DNA of 64,000 bases from Craterostigma plantagineum (lineage: Eukaryota; Streptophyta; Magnoliopsida; Lamiales; Linderniaceae), in contig JAPQWV010001076.1 of the NCBI GenBank assembly GCA_027422505.1, positions 62,001-126,000 on the forward strand. Direction: 5' to 3'. Position numbers and translations under genes: made by a program. The notes below the pieces were generated by a model. The model saw only the letters and a program-made list of their open reading frames with translations, was not told where the DNA came from and did not search any database. Positions 32,882-44,801 of the stretch are shown one piece after another (positions within the stretch are counted from its first letter, which is position 1; every line of letters begins with the position of its first letter).

Positions 32882-35365
32882 TGTCGCGACCCTACTTCCT
32901 AATTAAATAAGTTGGCGGATTTCCGCAACAGAAGTCGCGGGGGACCCGATTTATTAAAAACTTTTAATAAAATAATTTACATTTCATATCAAGGTCGGTT
33001 TTACAAAAAGCGTCATTTTTACACACCGGCCGAAGCCCCAAATCTAACCCGACTAAACTAAACTACGCCTCTCCACAGGTCGCGTCCCATGTACCGCTCC
33101 GCCCTCAAAAGCCCGTGGAGTCACCGCCGCCAGCCCGCCTACAGCTAGCCCTGACACCCATCGGTGTCGGGCGCAGTCTCACCTATAAAATAAAACCCTG
33201 AGCAAAAACGCCCAGTAGTGGCAGTAAAAACATGCAATGCATATGCGTGCGTGCACTCAACCCAATCCCATGTCCTCACACATGAATATGCACGCTCGAC
33301 CTATCTCACGCCTCATCCACATATCAGGGCCCTAGGCTAGACTCGGCACCCCACGCGCGCATGGCAAGGTACGCCATAATCATGCGGTAGCCCACGCCGG
33401 CCTCGCCGGGTCGCTCCCTCCGCACACAATCTCAACCCGACGGTGTTACACCTTGGTGTAACTCCCCGAGTAGTCTACCACTACCCGGGTAGACAGGAAT
33501 CTCTCATCTGTCTGCCGTCCCTGAGCCAATAAAATATCGTGGTGTACACCTCGGTGGCTCAATCCCGAGTAGATGGGTGTCGCAAACCCCCTCTCCCACC
33601 AGGTGCCCTATCGAGTCTAGACCTGACTACCAACATCGGTAACTCTATCCCACTCATCCGACACCGTAAGGCATCACCGTACAAATACGGTATAAACAAT
33701 CTCTCACACGTGTATGTTGTGATATGCACATACAAAACAATCACATGAACACATCACACGTTTCATAACTCGTAATTAGGATAACTCGTAAAATAATATA
33801 CTTTATTAAAACCGTACTAGCCAATGGTTTGAAATTCCAAAAATAATATTTTAATAATTTAAAGTATGGGTTGACCCGAAAATATATGTTATAGTACAAA
33901 AATATTTTATTTAAAAGTGATTTGGTAAAGTCGGGCGATTTAAGATGTGCAGTAGAAATGATTTCGATATTATAAGATGTCGAGAGGTGTATTTAAGGAA
34001 ATGTCGACATAGAATTCGGTATTAGAAAGATCTCGGTTTGTTATATTATGTACCGACATTTTATAAAGGTTTCGACATATATGTTTCGACATTTAATAAG
34101 CATGGTCTCGACATTTTGTTAGGATCTCGACATTTCAAACGGATCCCGACATTTATGGAACAGTTCTCGACATTTGTTGTATAAAAGAACTCGACATTTT
34201 CTTGGTATGACTCGACATTTATTTTGTATCGACATTCTATAAAAGTTTCGACATTTTGTATAAGATATCGACATTTTCTATTTTACTGGAACTCGACATT
34301 TTCTTGGTATGACTCGACATTTATTTTGTATCGACATTCTATAAAAGTTTCGACATTTTTGTATAAGATATCGACATTTTCTATTTTACTGGAACTCGAC
34401 ATTTTTAAAGCAGAGCTCGACATTTTTGAGGCTTCGACATCTTTTACACATTTCGACATTTCCAAAGGGTTTCGACATTTTTCAGAATTTCAAACATGTT
34501 CTTCGTCACCTACACATCGATCAAATCATCCATCTCATGAACTCATATATTGAGTCCAAAATCACGTTAAACACATAACAAACATACCACGAAAAATTAT
34601 CAAAACATAAAACTTAAAAGTATAAATTCGAATGGCCTTCCAAATCGAATTCTAATAATTCTACGGGATGAAATATGCTTTTAAAAATAGGGTTTGTAGG
34701 GGTATAAACCACCTACCTATCCTCCAAAGCTATCTTTGATTATTTCCTAAGTTGAAGCTCGCTCAAAATCGCCAAAGTTGCCTCTACTACTCCGTGGTTC
34801 GACTTCCTTTTATGCTCTAACCTCGATTAAATCACCAACCCACGTTTAAACCTTAAACATATAAGCTTATAATCATTCTCATGAGTTTTAAGTATAATTC
34901 TCACCTCCTTACTCGACCTTTCTTACTTTGGTTTTTGGCTTTCCTCCTTTGCTCCTTTCGTTACTTTGAAGGTTGATAAATGGAGTTTTTCTTTTCTTGT
35001 TCTACTTACACGTTTTCTAGTTTGACCAAAATGATTATTTGGTGGATAAATATCTTGTGAAGGCATGGCATTAGGCGTGGGTTCCCATGAATTAAGGGAA
35101 CTTACCCTTATCTTATTATATAATTCATTTGGGCCAAACTAAACCTCTTGGGCCATTTTCCTTTATCTATTAATTACATCAATTGGGCCTCCTTTAATTT
35201 CGTGTGGCCTTAATTATTATTTGCTTGATTTTATTTCTTGGGCTTCCTAGCTCTCTCGGACTATATTATTTTCGGCCTGCTCCAAAAATCGACTCACTCG
35301 AAAATCACTTCATTAATTTCGAACATTACGAAAGATAATCCCGTATTAATTTCACGGGTGTTACA
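32882..35365 (-). mobile_element. 3' LTR of the inner chromovirus
   Basis: On the minus strand it starts TGTAACACCCGTGAAATTAA after the polypurine tract and ends GGGTCGCGACA. It is a 2,484-bp copy of the LTR family seen also at 29550 and 40028. The TGTCGA array occupies about 33960-34485. Confidence 0.95.
33960..34485. repeat. TGTCGA array in the 3' LTR of the inner element
   Basis: On the plus strand a few TGTCGA copies (about 33980-34010) are followed by a long series of TCGACAT copies, the mirror image of the solo-LTR array. A higher-order step of about 102 bases is seen (CTCGACATTTTCTTGG near 34190 and 34292). Confidence 0.85.
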
Positions 35366-35379
35366 TCCTCCCCCCCTTA
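35366..35379 (-). promoter_or_regulatory. Polypurine tract of the inner chromovirus
   Basis: The minus strand reads AAGGGGGGGAGGA just before TGTAACACCCG. It is preceded by AATTTCGGGGACGAAATTC, a conserved string also found, as AATTTCGAGGACGAAATTT, before the PPT of the outer element. Confidence 0.9.
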
Positions 35380-36956
35380 TAGAATTTCGTCCCCGAAATT
35401 AAGTCGTCGTAAACAACTCGGGTACTTTTCTCTCATCTCATCTTCTCGCTCCCAAGTGGCTTCCTCCATTGTCTGGTTCCGCCACAAGACCTTCACTAGG
35501 GGGATATTCTTGTTTCGTAGTCGCTTCACCTCGTGCATTAAAATCTCTACCGGCTTTTCTTCATAGCTTAGGTCCGTTCTCAATTGTTGATGAAGCGTCT
35601 CACTTCGTAGCACATGACTCGGATCCGGAACGTACTTCCGTAACGTAGATACGTGAAGACGTCATGGACTTGTGCTAGTGATGTCGGTAGTTCTAACTGG
35701 TACGCTACTTCACCGACTCTTTTCAAAATATGAAAGGGTCCTATGTATCTCGGACTCAACTTTCCTTTTCGTCCGAATCTCTTAACTCCTTTCATCGGTG
35801 ATATTTTCAAGAAGACTTGATCGCCTTCTTCAAATTCCAACGGCCTTCGTCTTTTATCCGCGTAATTCTTCTGACGACTTTGGGCCGTTTGCATCCTCTC
35901 CCGAATCTTACTAACAGCTTCGGTCATCTCACGAATCATTTCGGGACCTAATAACGCCTTCTCACCGTTTCATCCCAATGTACTGGGGATCGGCATTTAC
36001 GCCCATCAGGCTTATACGGTGCCATTCCGATCGTCGCTTGAAAGCTGTTGTTATACGAAAATTCGATCAACGGGATGTTTTACTCCAGCTTCCTCGGAAA
36101 TCCAGAACACACGCCCTTAACATATCTTCGAGCGTTTGGATCGTTCTCTCCGCCGATTGCCCGTCCGTCTGGGGATGATAGGCTGAACTAAACGACAGCT
36201 TGGTCCCTAAAGCCTTCTGCAAGCTCCCCCAGAATTGAGATAGAAATCTTGAATCGCGATCGGAAACGATCGACATCGGAATCCCATGTAGTCTCACTAT
36301 TTCTCTTGAATGTATATCTCTGCGAACTTCTCCATGGGATAAGTTTGGTTGATCGGTAGAAAGTGGGCAGATTTCGTTAATCTATCAACGATTACCCAGA
36401 TTGCATCATATCCTTTCACCGTTTTGGGTAACCCGACGACGAAGTCCATTGTTATGTGGTCCACTTCCATTCAGGAATCGTCAACGGTTTGTAACATTCC
36501 TGCCGGCCTTTGATGTTCTGCTTTGATCTGTTGACAAGTCAGACATCGACTTACGAATGCAGCAACATCTCTTTTCATGCCAGGCCACCAGTAATTCATT
36601 CGTAAATCCCGATACATCTTCGTGGCACCAGGATGTACTGAGTAGGTCGTAGTGTGTGCCTCATTCATTAAAGTTCGACGGATTTCTTCATCCTTAGGCA
36701 CGTACAACCGACTTCTGAATCGTAAGCTCCCGTCTTCTCGGAATTCGAATTCCGACGGAACATCTTCATCTTGTTCACCCCGAATCTTCAGGTATAATTC
36801 ATCCTTCCTTTGTGCGCCGATGATTCGATCTAACAGCGTCGGTTTGAGAGTCAACGCTGCCAATCTCGTCTCAATCTCCCCGAAGTGAATTACTTCAACT
36901 CCGAGTTGGCACAATTCGGTATTCACGGCTTTCCGGCTCAACGCGTCTGCGACCAC
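35377..36956 (-). pseudogene. pol: Inner chromovirus pol: integrase and chromodomain-like tail
   Basis: 36471-36956 carries the zinc-binding start ([44 protein letters not shown]). 36067-36297 gives [22 protein letters not shown] and [20 protein letters not shown], with catalytic D in SDRDSRF and E in AERTIQ; an extra codon (A before E) is odd. 35580-35939 is the GPY/F part ([30 protein letters not shown]). 35377-35613 is the tail EEKPVEILMHEVKRLRNK and VLWRNQTMEEATWE, like the diverged chromodomain of Tekay-type chromoviruses, which is thought to guide insertion to chromatin. Frames change near 35600, 35970, 36290 and 36460. Confidence 0.8.
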
Positions 36957-36977
36957 GTTAGCTTTTCCTGGTGATAG

Positions 36978-38239
36978 TTAATCACACAGTCGTAGTCCTT
37001 TACTAGTTCGAGCCATCGTCGTTTGCCTCATATTTAACTCCTTTTGTGTGAAGAAGTACTTCAGGCTCTTGTGATCTGTAAAGATCTCGCACCTTTCTCC
37101 GTACAGATAGTGTCGCCAGATTTTAAGGGCAAACACTACTGCGGCGAGTTCAAGATCGTGGGTGGGATAATTCTTCTCGTACGGTTTCAACTGTCGGGAG
37201 GCGTAAGCGATTACTCTCCCATTTTGCATTAACACGCACCCCAAGCCATTCTTCGAGGCGTCGCTATATACTGAAAATCCTTCAGTACCCGAAGGTATTG
37301 CTAGGACTGGGGCGGTCGTCAGTCTTTTCTTCAACTCCTGGAAACTTTGCTCACATTCTCCAGTCCACTTGTACGGAACATTCTTCTTTGTCAGGTTTGT
37401 GAGCGTCCGAGGCTATACTGGAAAAATCCTTGATGAACTTTCGATAATATCCAGCAAGCCCGAGAAAACTTCTAACCTCCGTGGGAGTGGTCGGTCGTGG
37501 CCAATTTTCTATCGCCTCAATCTTGCTGGGGTCCACCGCAATTCCGCTCCCCGAAATGATGTGCCCCAGAAATGCCACTTGTTTTAACCAGAATTCACAT
37601 TTCTTAAATTTAGCGAACAAGTTTCTCCCGAAGGATTCCAAGGACCGTCCTCAGATGTTCCTCGTGTTCCTCCTTCGTCTTCGAGTATACGAGGATATCG
37701 TCGATAAATACGATAACGAAACGGTCTAGGAACTCCTTAAATACTCGGTTCATTAATCCATGAAAGCGGCAGGAGCATTCGTTAGCCCGAAAGGCATGAC
37801 CAAGAATTCGTAGTGTCCGTACCTCGTGCTGAACGCAGTTTCGGAACATCCTTTTCACGGATTTTCAACTGATGGTAACCGGAACGCAGGTCGATCTTTG
37901 AGAACACCGTTGCCCCTTGTAATTGATCGAATAAATCATCTATCCTCGGCAACGGGTATTTGTTCTTTATCGTGATCTTATTAAGTTCACGATAGTCTAT
38001 ACATAATCTCATTGACCCGTCTTTCTTCTTTACGAAAAGTACCGGGCTCCCCAGGGCGAGAAACTGGGTTGAATGAAACCCTTCTGCAAAATTCCTCCAG
38101 TTGCTCTTTCAACTCCCCGCAGTTCATTCGGTGCTAGCCGATACGGGGCTTTAGAAATAGGGGCAGCTCCAGGCACAAGATCGATTACAAATTCTATTTC
38201 CCGATTCGGCGGTAATCCCGGGAGATCCTCGGGACACAT
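36978..38239 (-). pseudogene. pol: Inner chromovirus pol: reverse transcriptase and RNase H
   Basis: 38030-38239 has [20 protein letters not shown] and [13 protein letters not shown]. 37782-38012 has [20 protein letters not shown] and [13 protein letters not shown]. 37610-37858 has the catalytic [10 protein letters not shown], intact. 37351-37641 has [18 protein letters not shown] and [17 protein letters not shown]. RNase H is at 36978-37334 with [28 protein letters not shown] and [16 protein letters not shown]. The enzyme would copy element RNA into DNA. Every break lies between recognisable blocks, as expected from small indels. Confidence 0.85.
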
Positions 38240-38662
38240 CGGGATACTCCTTACTATAGGAACTTCCTCTAGCTTTGGCTGAGGAGATTCTTCGGCTTTT
38301 ACCGCAAAGACCAGAAATGCTTCACAACCGTGTTCACGAGTCGCTGAGCTTTCAAGGCAGAAATCCTAGGGATTGATTTATTGTTCGTCTTCCCGAAAAT
38401 TCAAACTCGCCTCCCTCGGTCGATTCAAACCTAACTACTTTCATTCGCACAGTCTATGATTGCTCCGTACTTCGAGAGCCAATCCATCCCGAATATGATG
38501 TCGTAATCATTCATCGGGATCACTATCAAATCTACATTCAATTCCCGACCCTCAATTCTCACGGGACAGTTTTTCTACTACTAATTTCGTCCTAGTGGAT
38601 CTCATGGGGTAGGGAAACTATGTAGTTGCATGAAGAATGGGTAGGATATATTCCCGCCCGGG

Positions 38663-38975
38663 TCACAAAACTGGCCGACACAACGAATGTGTGGCTCCGG
38701 AGTCAATCAGAATGGAAGATGGTACGTGAAAGATATTCAACGTACCAGTCACTACGGCTGGATTCGCCTCCGCCTCCTCGTTTGTTATTGTGAAAACCCT
38801 CGCAGGTACGGTTGGAGGTCGGGTCGATTTCTGTGGTGGATTCTGTGGTAGAGGCTGACCCTTCGTGCAGTTCCATGCTATATGTCCGGTCTCTCCACAC
38901 CGAAGCATTTAAGACTCTGTCGTCCGCCGAGGTCCGTAGCAGACGCCAAAGTGGTTCCGCCCGCATTGTTGGCAT
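38663..38975 (-). pseudogene. pol: Inner chromovirus nucleocapsid knuckle and protease start
   Basis: A CCHC knuckle is visible as LRCGETGHIAWNC, broken by a frame change just before it (near 38905). A second Cys-rich block, CGRNHFGVC, precedes it. ARVFTITNEEAEANPAVV and the protease motif ILIDSGATHS follow (near 38690), with the catalytic D-S-G intact. The order knuckle then protease is the normal gypsy order. Sequence 38240-38660, which should hold the rest of the protease and the start of reverse transcriptase, is readable only in pieces. Confidence 0.75.
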
Positions 38976-39064
38976 TGGGGCGCCGGTTCGGTGGTCGATT
39001 AGGGACGTTGGTCGGTCCCTGATAAGTGTTCGGGCGCCACATCTGCTGACCCGCTCGATTTCCT

Positions 39065-39871
39065 CTATTCTTCGGGCCCTTGCCGAAGAATGGGCGTTCT
39101 GACTGCTTCCACCTTGCTGAGCCTCCCTCTTCGGTTTACTTCCTGAGCCTCTCTTACTACTCCTTCTGCCTGCTCAGCAATTAAGGCCCGTTCTGTTGCC
39201 TGACGAAATTCCAGCTGACGCACACCTGCCACGCTGAGGTCTCGGTAGAATTCGGGTTTCAGTCCCCGAAGGAATCTCGTAACTTTGAGAGCGTTCGTTG
39301 CTACGAGATGAGGACAAGCGGGATAACTCCTCGAACTTGCGAATGTATTCTGCAACTGGCATTCGCCCTTGTTTCAGGTTCATAAATTCGTACATTCGCT
39401 GTTCTTGTCATGAGTAGTGAAGTACTTTTCGTAGAACAATTCTCTGAAACGCTTCCCAAGTCATGGTTGCAGGATCTTCCAACACCTTCACCGTGTTCCA
39501 CCAGAATCGTGCACTTCCCCGAAGTAGGGAAACGGCACACAGCACTTTCTCATTGTTCGGCACGCGGCTATAAACAAACAGGTCTTCAATAGTGCCGATC
39601 CAGTCCTCGGCCACCGCAGGGTTGGCGGCCTCTGTAAAATTTGGGGGATTCAATTTGCGAAACCTCTCCCCTATGATTTCCACACGATCGGTTTGTGGGA
39701 GGAATGGTGCTCAGATGAGCTCCGTGATTGATCAAGTTATTGATCTGGTCTGACTGACGCTGTATTATTCAGTCAGCCGTCGAATGGTCTCGTGTTCAGG
39801 AGTCGGGGACTCAGGTTCGTCCCGTCGACTCGTTTCTCCTACAACTCTCGTCTAGGTCTACCCCTCGACAT
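39065..39871 (-). pseudogene. gag: Inner chromovirus gag
   Basis: A likely start MSRGRPRRE is at 39871, with an early break. 39408-39683 encodes FRKLNPPNFTEAANP, VAEDWIGTIEDLFVYSRVP and LLRGSARFWWNTVKV, the retrotransposon gag domain. 39174-39395 continues with YEFMNLKQGRMPVAEYIRKF, and 39065-39355 with LKPEFYRDLSVAGVRQLEF. These blocks parallel the gag of the outer element and that at 51.6-52.3 kb. At least three frame changes. The PBS lies about 140 bases upstream. Confidence 0.8.
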
Positions 39872-40012
39872 TCTCGAATACTAGATGGCACATATAAAAA
39901 ACCACATATCAGCTCACATAATCACATTAACATACAACACTTACAGGCGAGGCTGGTTCTCCCGGCTTCTGAGGCGGCGGTACATGGACAGTCTTCAGAA
40001 CTAAAACCTAAC

Positions 40013-40024
40013 GCTCTGATACCA
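40013..40024 (-). promoter_or_regulatory. Primer-binding site of the inner chromovirus
   Basis: The minus strand reads TGGTATCAGAGC three bases inside the 5' LTR, matching tRNA-iMet. Confidence 0.9.
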
Positions 40025-40027
40025 ACC

Positions 40028-42503
40028 TGTCGCGACCCTACTTCCTAATTAAATAAGTTGGCGGATTTCCGCAACAGAAGTCGCGGGGGACCCGATTTAT
40101 TAAAAACTTTTAATAAAATAATTTACATTTCATATCAAGGGTCGGGTTTTACAAAAAGCGTCATTTTACACACACGGGCCGAAGCCCCAAAATCTAACCC
40201 GACTAAACTAAACTACGCCTCTCCACAGGTCGCGTCCCATGTACCGCTCCGCCCTCAAAAGCCCGTGGAGTCCACGCGCCAGCCCCGCCTACAGCTAGCC
40301 CTGACACCCATCGGTGTCGGGCGCAGTCTCACCTATAAAATAAAACCCTGAGCAAAACGCCCAGTAGTGGCAGTAAAACATGCAATGCATATGCGTGCGT
40401 GCACTCAACCCAATCCCATGTCCTCACACATAAATATGCACGCTCGACCTATCTCACGCCTCATCACATATCAGGGCCCTAGGCTAGACTCGGCACCCAC
40501 GCGCGCATGGCAAGGTACGCCATAATCATGCGGTAGCCCACGCCGGCCTCGCCGGTGTCGCTCCCTCCGCACACAATCTCAACCCGACGGTGTTACACCT
40601 TGGTGTAACTCCCCGAGTAGTCTACCACTACCCGGTAGACAGGAATCTCTCATCTGTCTGCCGTCCCTGAGCCAATAAAATATCGGTGGTGTACACCTCG
40701 GGTGGCTCAATCCCGAGTAGATGGGTGTCGCAAACCCCCTCTCCCACCAGTGCCCTATCGAGTCTAGACCTGACTACCAACATCGGTAACTCTTACCCCA
40801 CTCATCCGACACCGTAGGCATCACCGTACAAATACGGTATAACAATCTCTCACACGTGTATGTTGTGATATGCACATACAAAACAATCACATGAAACACA
40901 TCACACGTTTCATAACTCGTAATTAGGATAACTCGTAAATAATATACTTTATAAAACCCGGTACTAGGCCAATGGTTTGAAATTCCAAAATAATATTTTA
41001 ATAATTTAAAGTATGGGTTGACCCGAAAATATATGTTATAGTACAAAATATTTTATTTAAAAGTGATTTGTAAAAGTCGGGCGATTAAGATGTGCAGTAG
41101 AAATGATTTCGATATTATAAGATGTCGAGAGGTGTATTTAAGGAAAATGTCGACATAGAATTCGGTATTAGAAAGATCTCGGTTTGTTATATTATGTACC
41201 GACATTTTATAAGGGTTTCGACATATATGTTTCGACATTTAATAAGCATGGTCTCGACATTTTGTTAGGATCTCGACATTTCAAACGGATCCCGACATTT
41301 ATGGAACAGTTCTCGACATTTGTTGTATAAAAGAACTCGACATTTTCTTGGTATGACTCGACATTTATTTTGTATCGACATTCTATAAAAGTTTCGACAT
41401 TTTGTATAAGATATCGACATTTTCTATTTTACTGGAACTCGACATTTTCTTGGTATGACTCGACATTTATTTTGTATCGACATTCTATAAAAGTTTCGAC
41501 ATTTTGTATAAGATATCGACATTTTCTATTTTACTGGAACTCGACATTTTTAAAGCAGAGCTCGACATTTTTGAGGCTTCGACATCTTTTACACATTTCG
41601 ACATTTCCAAAGGGTTTCGACATTTTTCAGAATTTCAAACATGTTCTTCGTCACCTACACATCGATCAAATCATCCATCTCATGAACTCATATATTGAGT
41701 CCAAAATCACGTTAAACACATACCAAACATACCACGAAAAATTATCAAAACCATAAAACTTAAAAGTATAAATTCGATGGCCTTCCAAATCGAATTCTAA
41801 TAATTCTACGGGATGAAATATGCTTTTAAAAATAGGGTTGTAGGGGTATAAAACCACCACCTACTTATCCTCCAAAGCTATCTTTTGATTAATTTCCTAA
41901 GTTGAAGCTCGCTCAAAATCGCCAAAGTTGCCTCTACTCCGTGGTTCGACTTCCTTTATGCTCTAACTCGATAAATCACCAACCCACGTTAAACCTTAAA
42001 CATATAAGCTTATAATCATTCTCATGAGTTTTAAGTATAATTCTCACCTCCTTACTCGACCTTTCTTACTTTGGTTTTTGGCTTTCCTCCTTTGCTCCTT
42101 TCGTTACTTTGAAGGTTGATAAATGGAGTTTTTCTTTTCTTGTTCTACTTACACGTTTTCTAGTTTGACCAAAATGATTATTTGGTGGATAAATCTTGTG
42201 AAGGCATGGCATTAGGCGTGGGTTCCCATGAATTAAGGGAACTTACCCTTATCTTATTATATAATTCTTTGGGCCAAACTAAACCTCTTGGGCCATTTTC
42301 CTTTATCTATTAATTACATCAAATTGGGCCTCCTTTAATTTCGTGTGGCCTTATTATTATTTGCTTGATTTTATTTCTTTGGCTCCCTAGCTCTCTCGGA
42401 CTATATTATTTTCGGCCTGCTCCAAAAATCGACTCACTCGAAAATCACCTTCATTAATTTCGAACATTACGAAAATAATCCGTATTAATTTCACGGTGTT
42501 ACA
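40028..42503 (-). mobile_element. 5' LTR of the inner chromovirus
   Basis: A 2,476-bp LTR, on the minus strand TGTAACACCGTGAAATTAAT to GGGTCGCGACA. It aligns throughout with 32882-35365. Most differences that I can see are one-base length changes in short runs. The TGTCGA array is at about 41090-41635. Confidence 0.95.
41090..41635. repeat. TGTCGA array in the 5' LTR of the inner element
   Basis: The same arrangement as at 33960-34485: a few TGTCGA copies, then a long TCGACAT series with spacing 15-35 bases and a step of about 100 bases between the repeated CTCGACATTTTCTTGG blocks. Confidence 0.85.
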
Positions 42504-42530
42504 ATTTAGAAGTCAAAGGGCCTAATAGTT

Positions 42531-42783
42531 ACACGTGTTTAGTTAATATTTTTATATAAAAATAATAATAGTAATAAAATAAATAATAATAATAATAGTA
42601 ACTAGTAAATAATTAATTAATATATGAATTATTTAGCTTAGTTACTTTGGAAAATTTCCTGTGTGATATGTATCAAGTAATAATACACGTGTCATTAATG
42701 AGTACTACTAATTATACGTGTCCGCGGGTTAAGCTTCGATATTCATACGTGTCGATTGCTAGGTATAATAGTTACACGTGTCT
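42531..42783. promoter_or_regulatory. Cluster of five ACGTGT motifs in the outer 5' LTR
   Basis: ACGTGT occurs at about 42533, 42687, 42716, 42747 and 42776, mostly as TACACGTGT or ATACGTGTC. ACGTG is the core of plant G-box/ABRE sites bound by bZIP proteins. The cluster is in the left half of the LTR, where U3 control elements lie. Regulatory action is inference. Confidence 0.45.
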
Positions 42784-43847
42784 GGGTAATATATTATTCA
42801 ATATTTATGTAAATAGATTTTCATCTAACTTGTGCAAGTTATTTACTCAAAGTACATAAAAAATTAACTTAGTATCTAGTTATCAATAATTAAAATACTC
42901 ACCTTAATATCAACGAGTATATCTCCATGAGCTAATTAGGAATTCTAATATTTATATAATGGTGTATGTGTGTGCTAGGCCTTGATATGATAAGTATTGC
43001 ATAACGTGAAGAGCAAGGGATTTACTAACCGACTTAATGACCTATATCATCACCTAATTAGAGCTCAGACTAGTTCCCACCTCCTTGCTCAATCGAAACT
43101 TCACCCTCATGCCTGTACATGTAAACCACGCAAAGAGTAATCAAACATTTCAGCTTAGCGAGTGCCTTGTTTAGTTGTAAGTCACACTCTTACCAGATTA
43201 AGCCTTGGAACCACGTAATGCTACTATAATATTTTATGCGAGTACTTATATGCTTATAGGCTTATTTTGTAGTTGATATGCTCACAATCTCGATATAACA
43301 ACAAGTTAGAGGCGACAGGTAAGCGACTGTCCCATGCAACTACGGCACAGAACCTAGCTTTATTTGAATTGTTGTGATATATGTGATATGATTTATTTGA
43401 TTACTTGGGGGTACGAATTATTTAGTATTAATAATTGTACCTCAGGCGCGAGTCGCCATATACGTTATTTTAATTATTTGCTGAGATATGACCTTATGTG
43501 ATTTGAGTTGAGCTATTAGTTAGCCAAGTGATTTGTGTGTATGTCATTGGGCGCGAATTACTGATTCGGATATGAGTGTGATATCCTTGCATATTACGCA
43601 CAGTTTCATTTACATCGAGTCAGTTACGTCGCTTTGGACGACTGGCAATGAGCATGTGAGAAATTTCGTATAGTCGCCTTGGGCGAAACTGGTCTGGTGA
43701 GGTGCACTATGTTCTTTTGTTGAGATGATACTACGATACGCGAGGGAATCTCGTAGTGGAGAAGACCGCCTTCGATGGATGGTCCACTCGAGCCCTTCCC
43801 CTTCGGCAGTACCGCGCCGTTATTGGCCTGACGTGACGACGTCTTTT

Positions 43848-43930
43848 CTGGACGGGTGAAAAACACCGTGTAGCCTGGGCGGGTGAAAAGACCGTGCAGT
43901 GGTTTCTGGGCGGGTGAAAAAGACCGTGCA
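43848..43930 (+). repeat. Minisatellite, three units, outer 5' LTR
   Basis: CTGGACGGGTGAAAAA then CACCGTGTAG, and two related copies (CTGGGCGGGTGAAAAGACCG; CTGGGCGGGTGAAAAAGACC). Units are about 24-34 bases. The 3' LTR has four units in the same place. Confidence 0.85.
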
Positions 43931-44629
43931 GATTGATATTTATAGGCCTCATTGATATTGATTCAGCTCTTCGGTATCGTCTTATTCAGTCTCAGGGCCC
44001 ATATTGAGTGAATCATTATGAGACATGAGTATGGTTACGGAGTATGAGTGGCATATAGCATACCATGTTGCATTTGAATCATTCGAGGAATTCATATCGC
44101 AGGCCGATAAAGTTCCGATCATACTTTTAGATAAGTTTATATTTATTATGGCATTCGCTTACTGAGCAATTAGCTCACGTCGTTCATGTGTTGTTGGTGA
44201 GCCCGATGATGTTGTGTGATATCGCTTCGAGGCTAGCTGTTGAAGCTCCCGCAGACTTTTGAGATGCGTGTACATAGATGGCGACCTGTGGGCGAGCGAG
44301 ATCTTTGTTTAGGGTTTGTACATTTTTCTAGTTATCGTTGAACTGTGTGTCATATTTTGGACATCGTTATGTATGATATATGTATATATATGTTAAATTG
44401 GTCGAGTCGAGCTGCGTAGTTTGTCAGTTTCAATGTTGTGGTAACACTATTTCTTTTGAAGGAAAATTTATTTTCGCTACGAGTCTGTGAGTCTAATGGT
44501 TGGGTTTGATTGGTGGAGTACAGGAGTTATCGACAATTCAAAGTAAACTCTTGCATTTTATTTTCCGAAGTCCTAATTTATTGTCATAGAGTCGTATAGT
44601 AGTGTAGTGGCGTTGGGGCGCCACAGAGG

Positions 44630-44641
44630 TGGTATCAGAGC
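44630..44641 (+). promoter_or_regulatory. Primer-binding site of the outer chromovirus
   Basis: TGGTATCAGAGC four bases after the LTR end GCGCCACA, matching tRNA-iMet. Confidence 0.95.
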
Positions 44642-44801
44642 GCGGTTACAGGTTTCTGTAGACTGTCCATGTACACGATCTCAGAAGAATTGCGGAAGCA
44701 CGGCTTTGCCTCGTAAGCTCTATTGTTTGGTGTTATATATTTTGTGTTGCATGATCATATTGGCCATGTTTGTTTTGTCAATATTGGGTAACAACAACAT
44801 T

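Larger units (their letters stand above)
32882..42503 (-). mobile_element. Complete minus-strand chromovirus (inner element)
   Basis: The element is 9,622 bp with two similar LTRs (2,484 and 2,476 bp), PBS, gag-pol and PPT. ATTTA flanks it at 32877-32881 and 42504-42508. It inserted in the 5' LTR of the outer element, so it is younger than that element. Its coding region is broken into many frames, but many differences between its LTRs are one-base length changes. Confidence 0.95.
32675..44625 (+). mobile_element. 5' LTR of the outer chromovirus, interrupted
   Basis: The LTR starts TGTCATACCCGGACAATTCC at 32675 and continues to 32881; after the inserted element and the second ATTTA copy it resumes and ends GGGGCGCCACA at 44625. 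Without the insert it is about 2.32 kb, close to the 2,376 bp of the 3' LTR. The 3' LTR shows the undisturbed site (TAATTTAGAAGTC near 49461), which proves the insertion. It holds an ACGTGT cluster and a minisatellite. Confidence 0.9.

Noticed and set aside
34224..34553. ORFs with Tyr/Phe/Ser-rich repeats (also at 41370-41756)
   Set aside because: They are translations of the TCGACAT array in the LTR and differ between the sister LTRs by frame changes.
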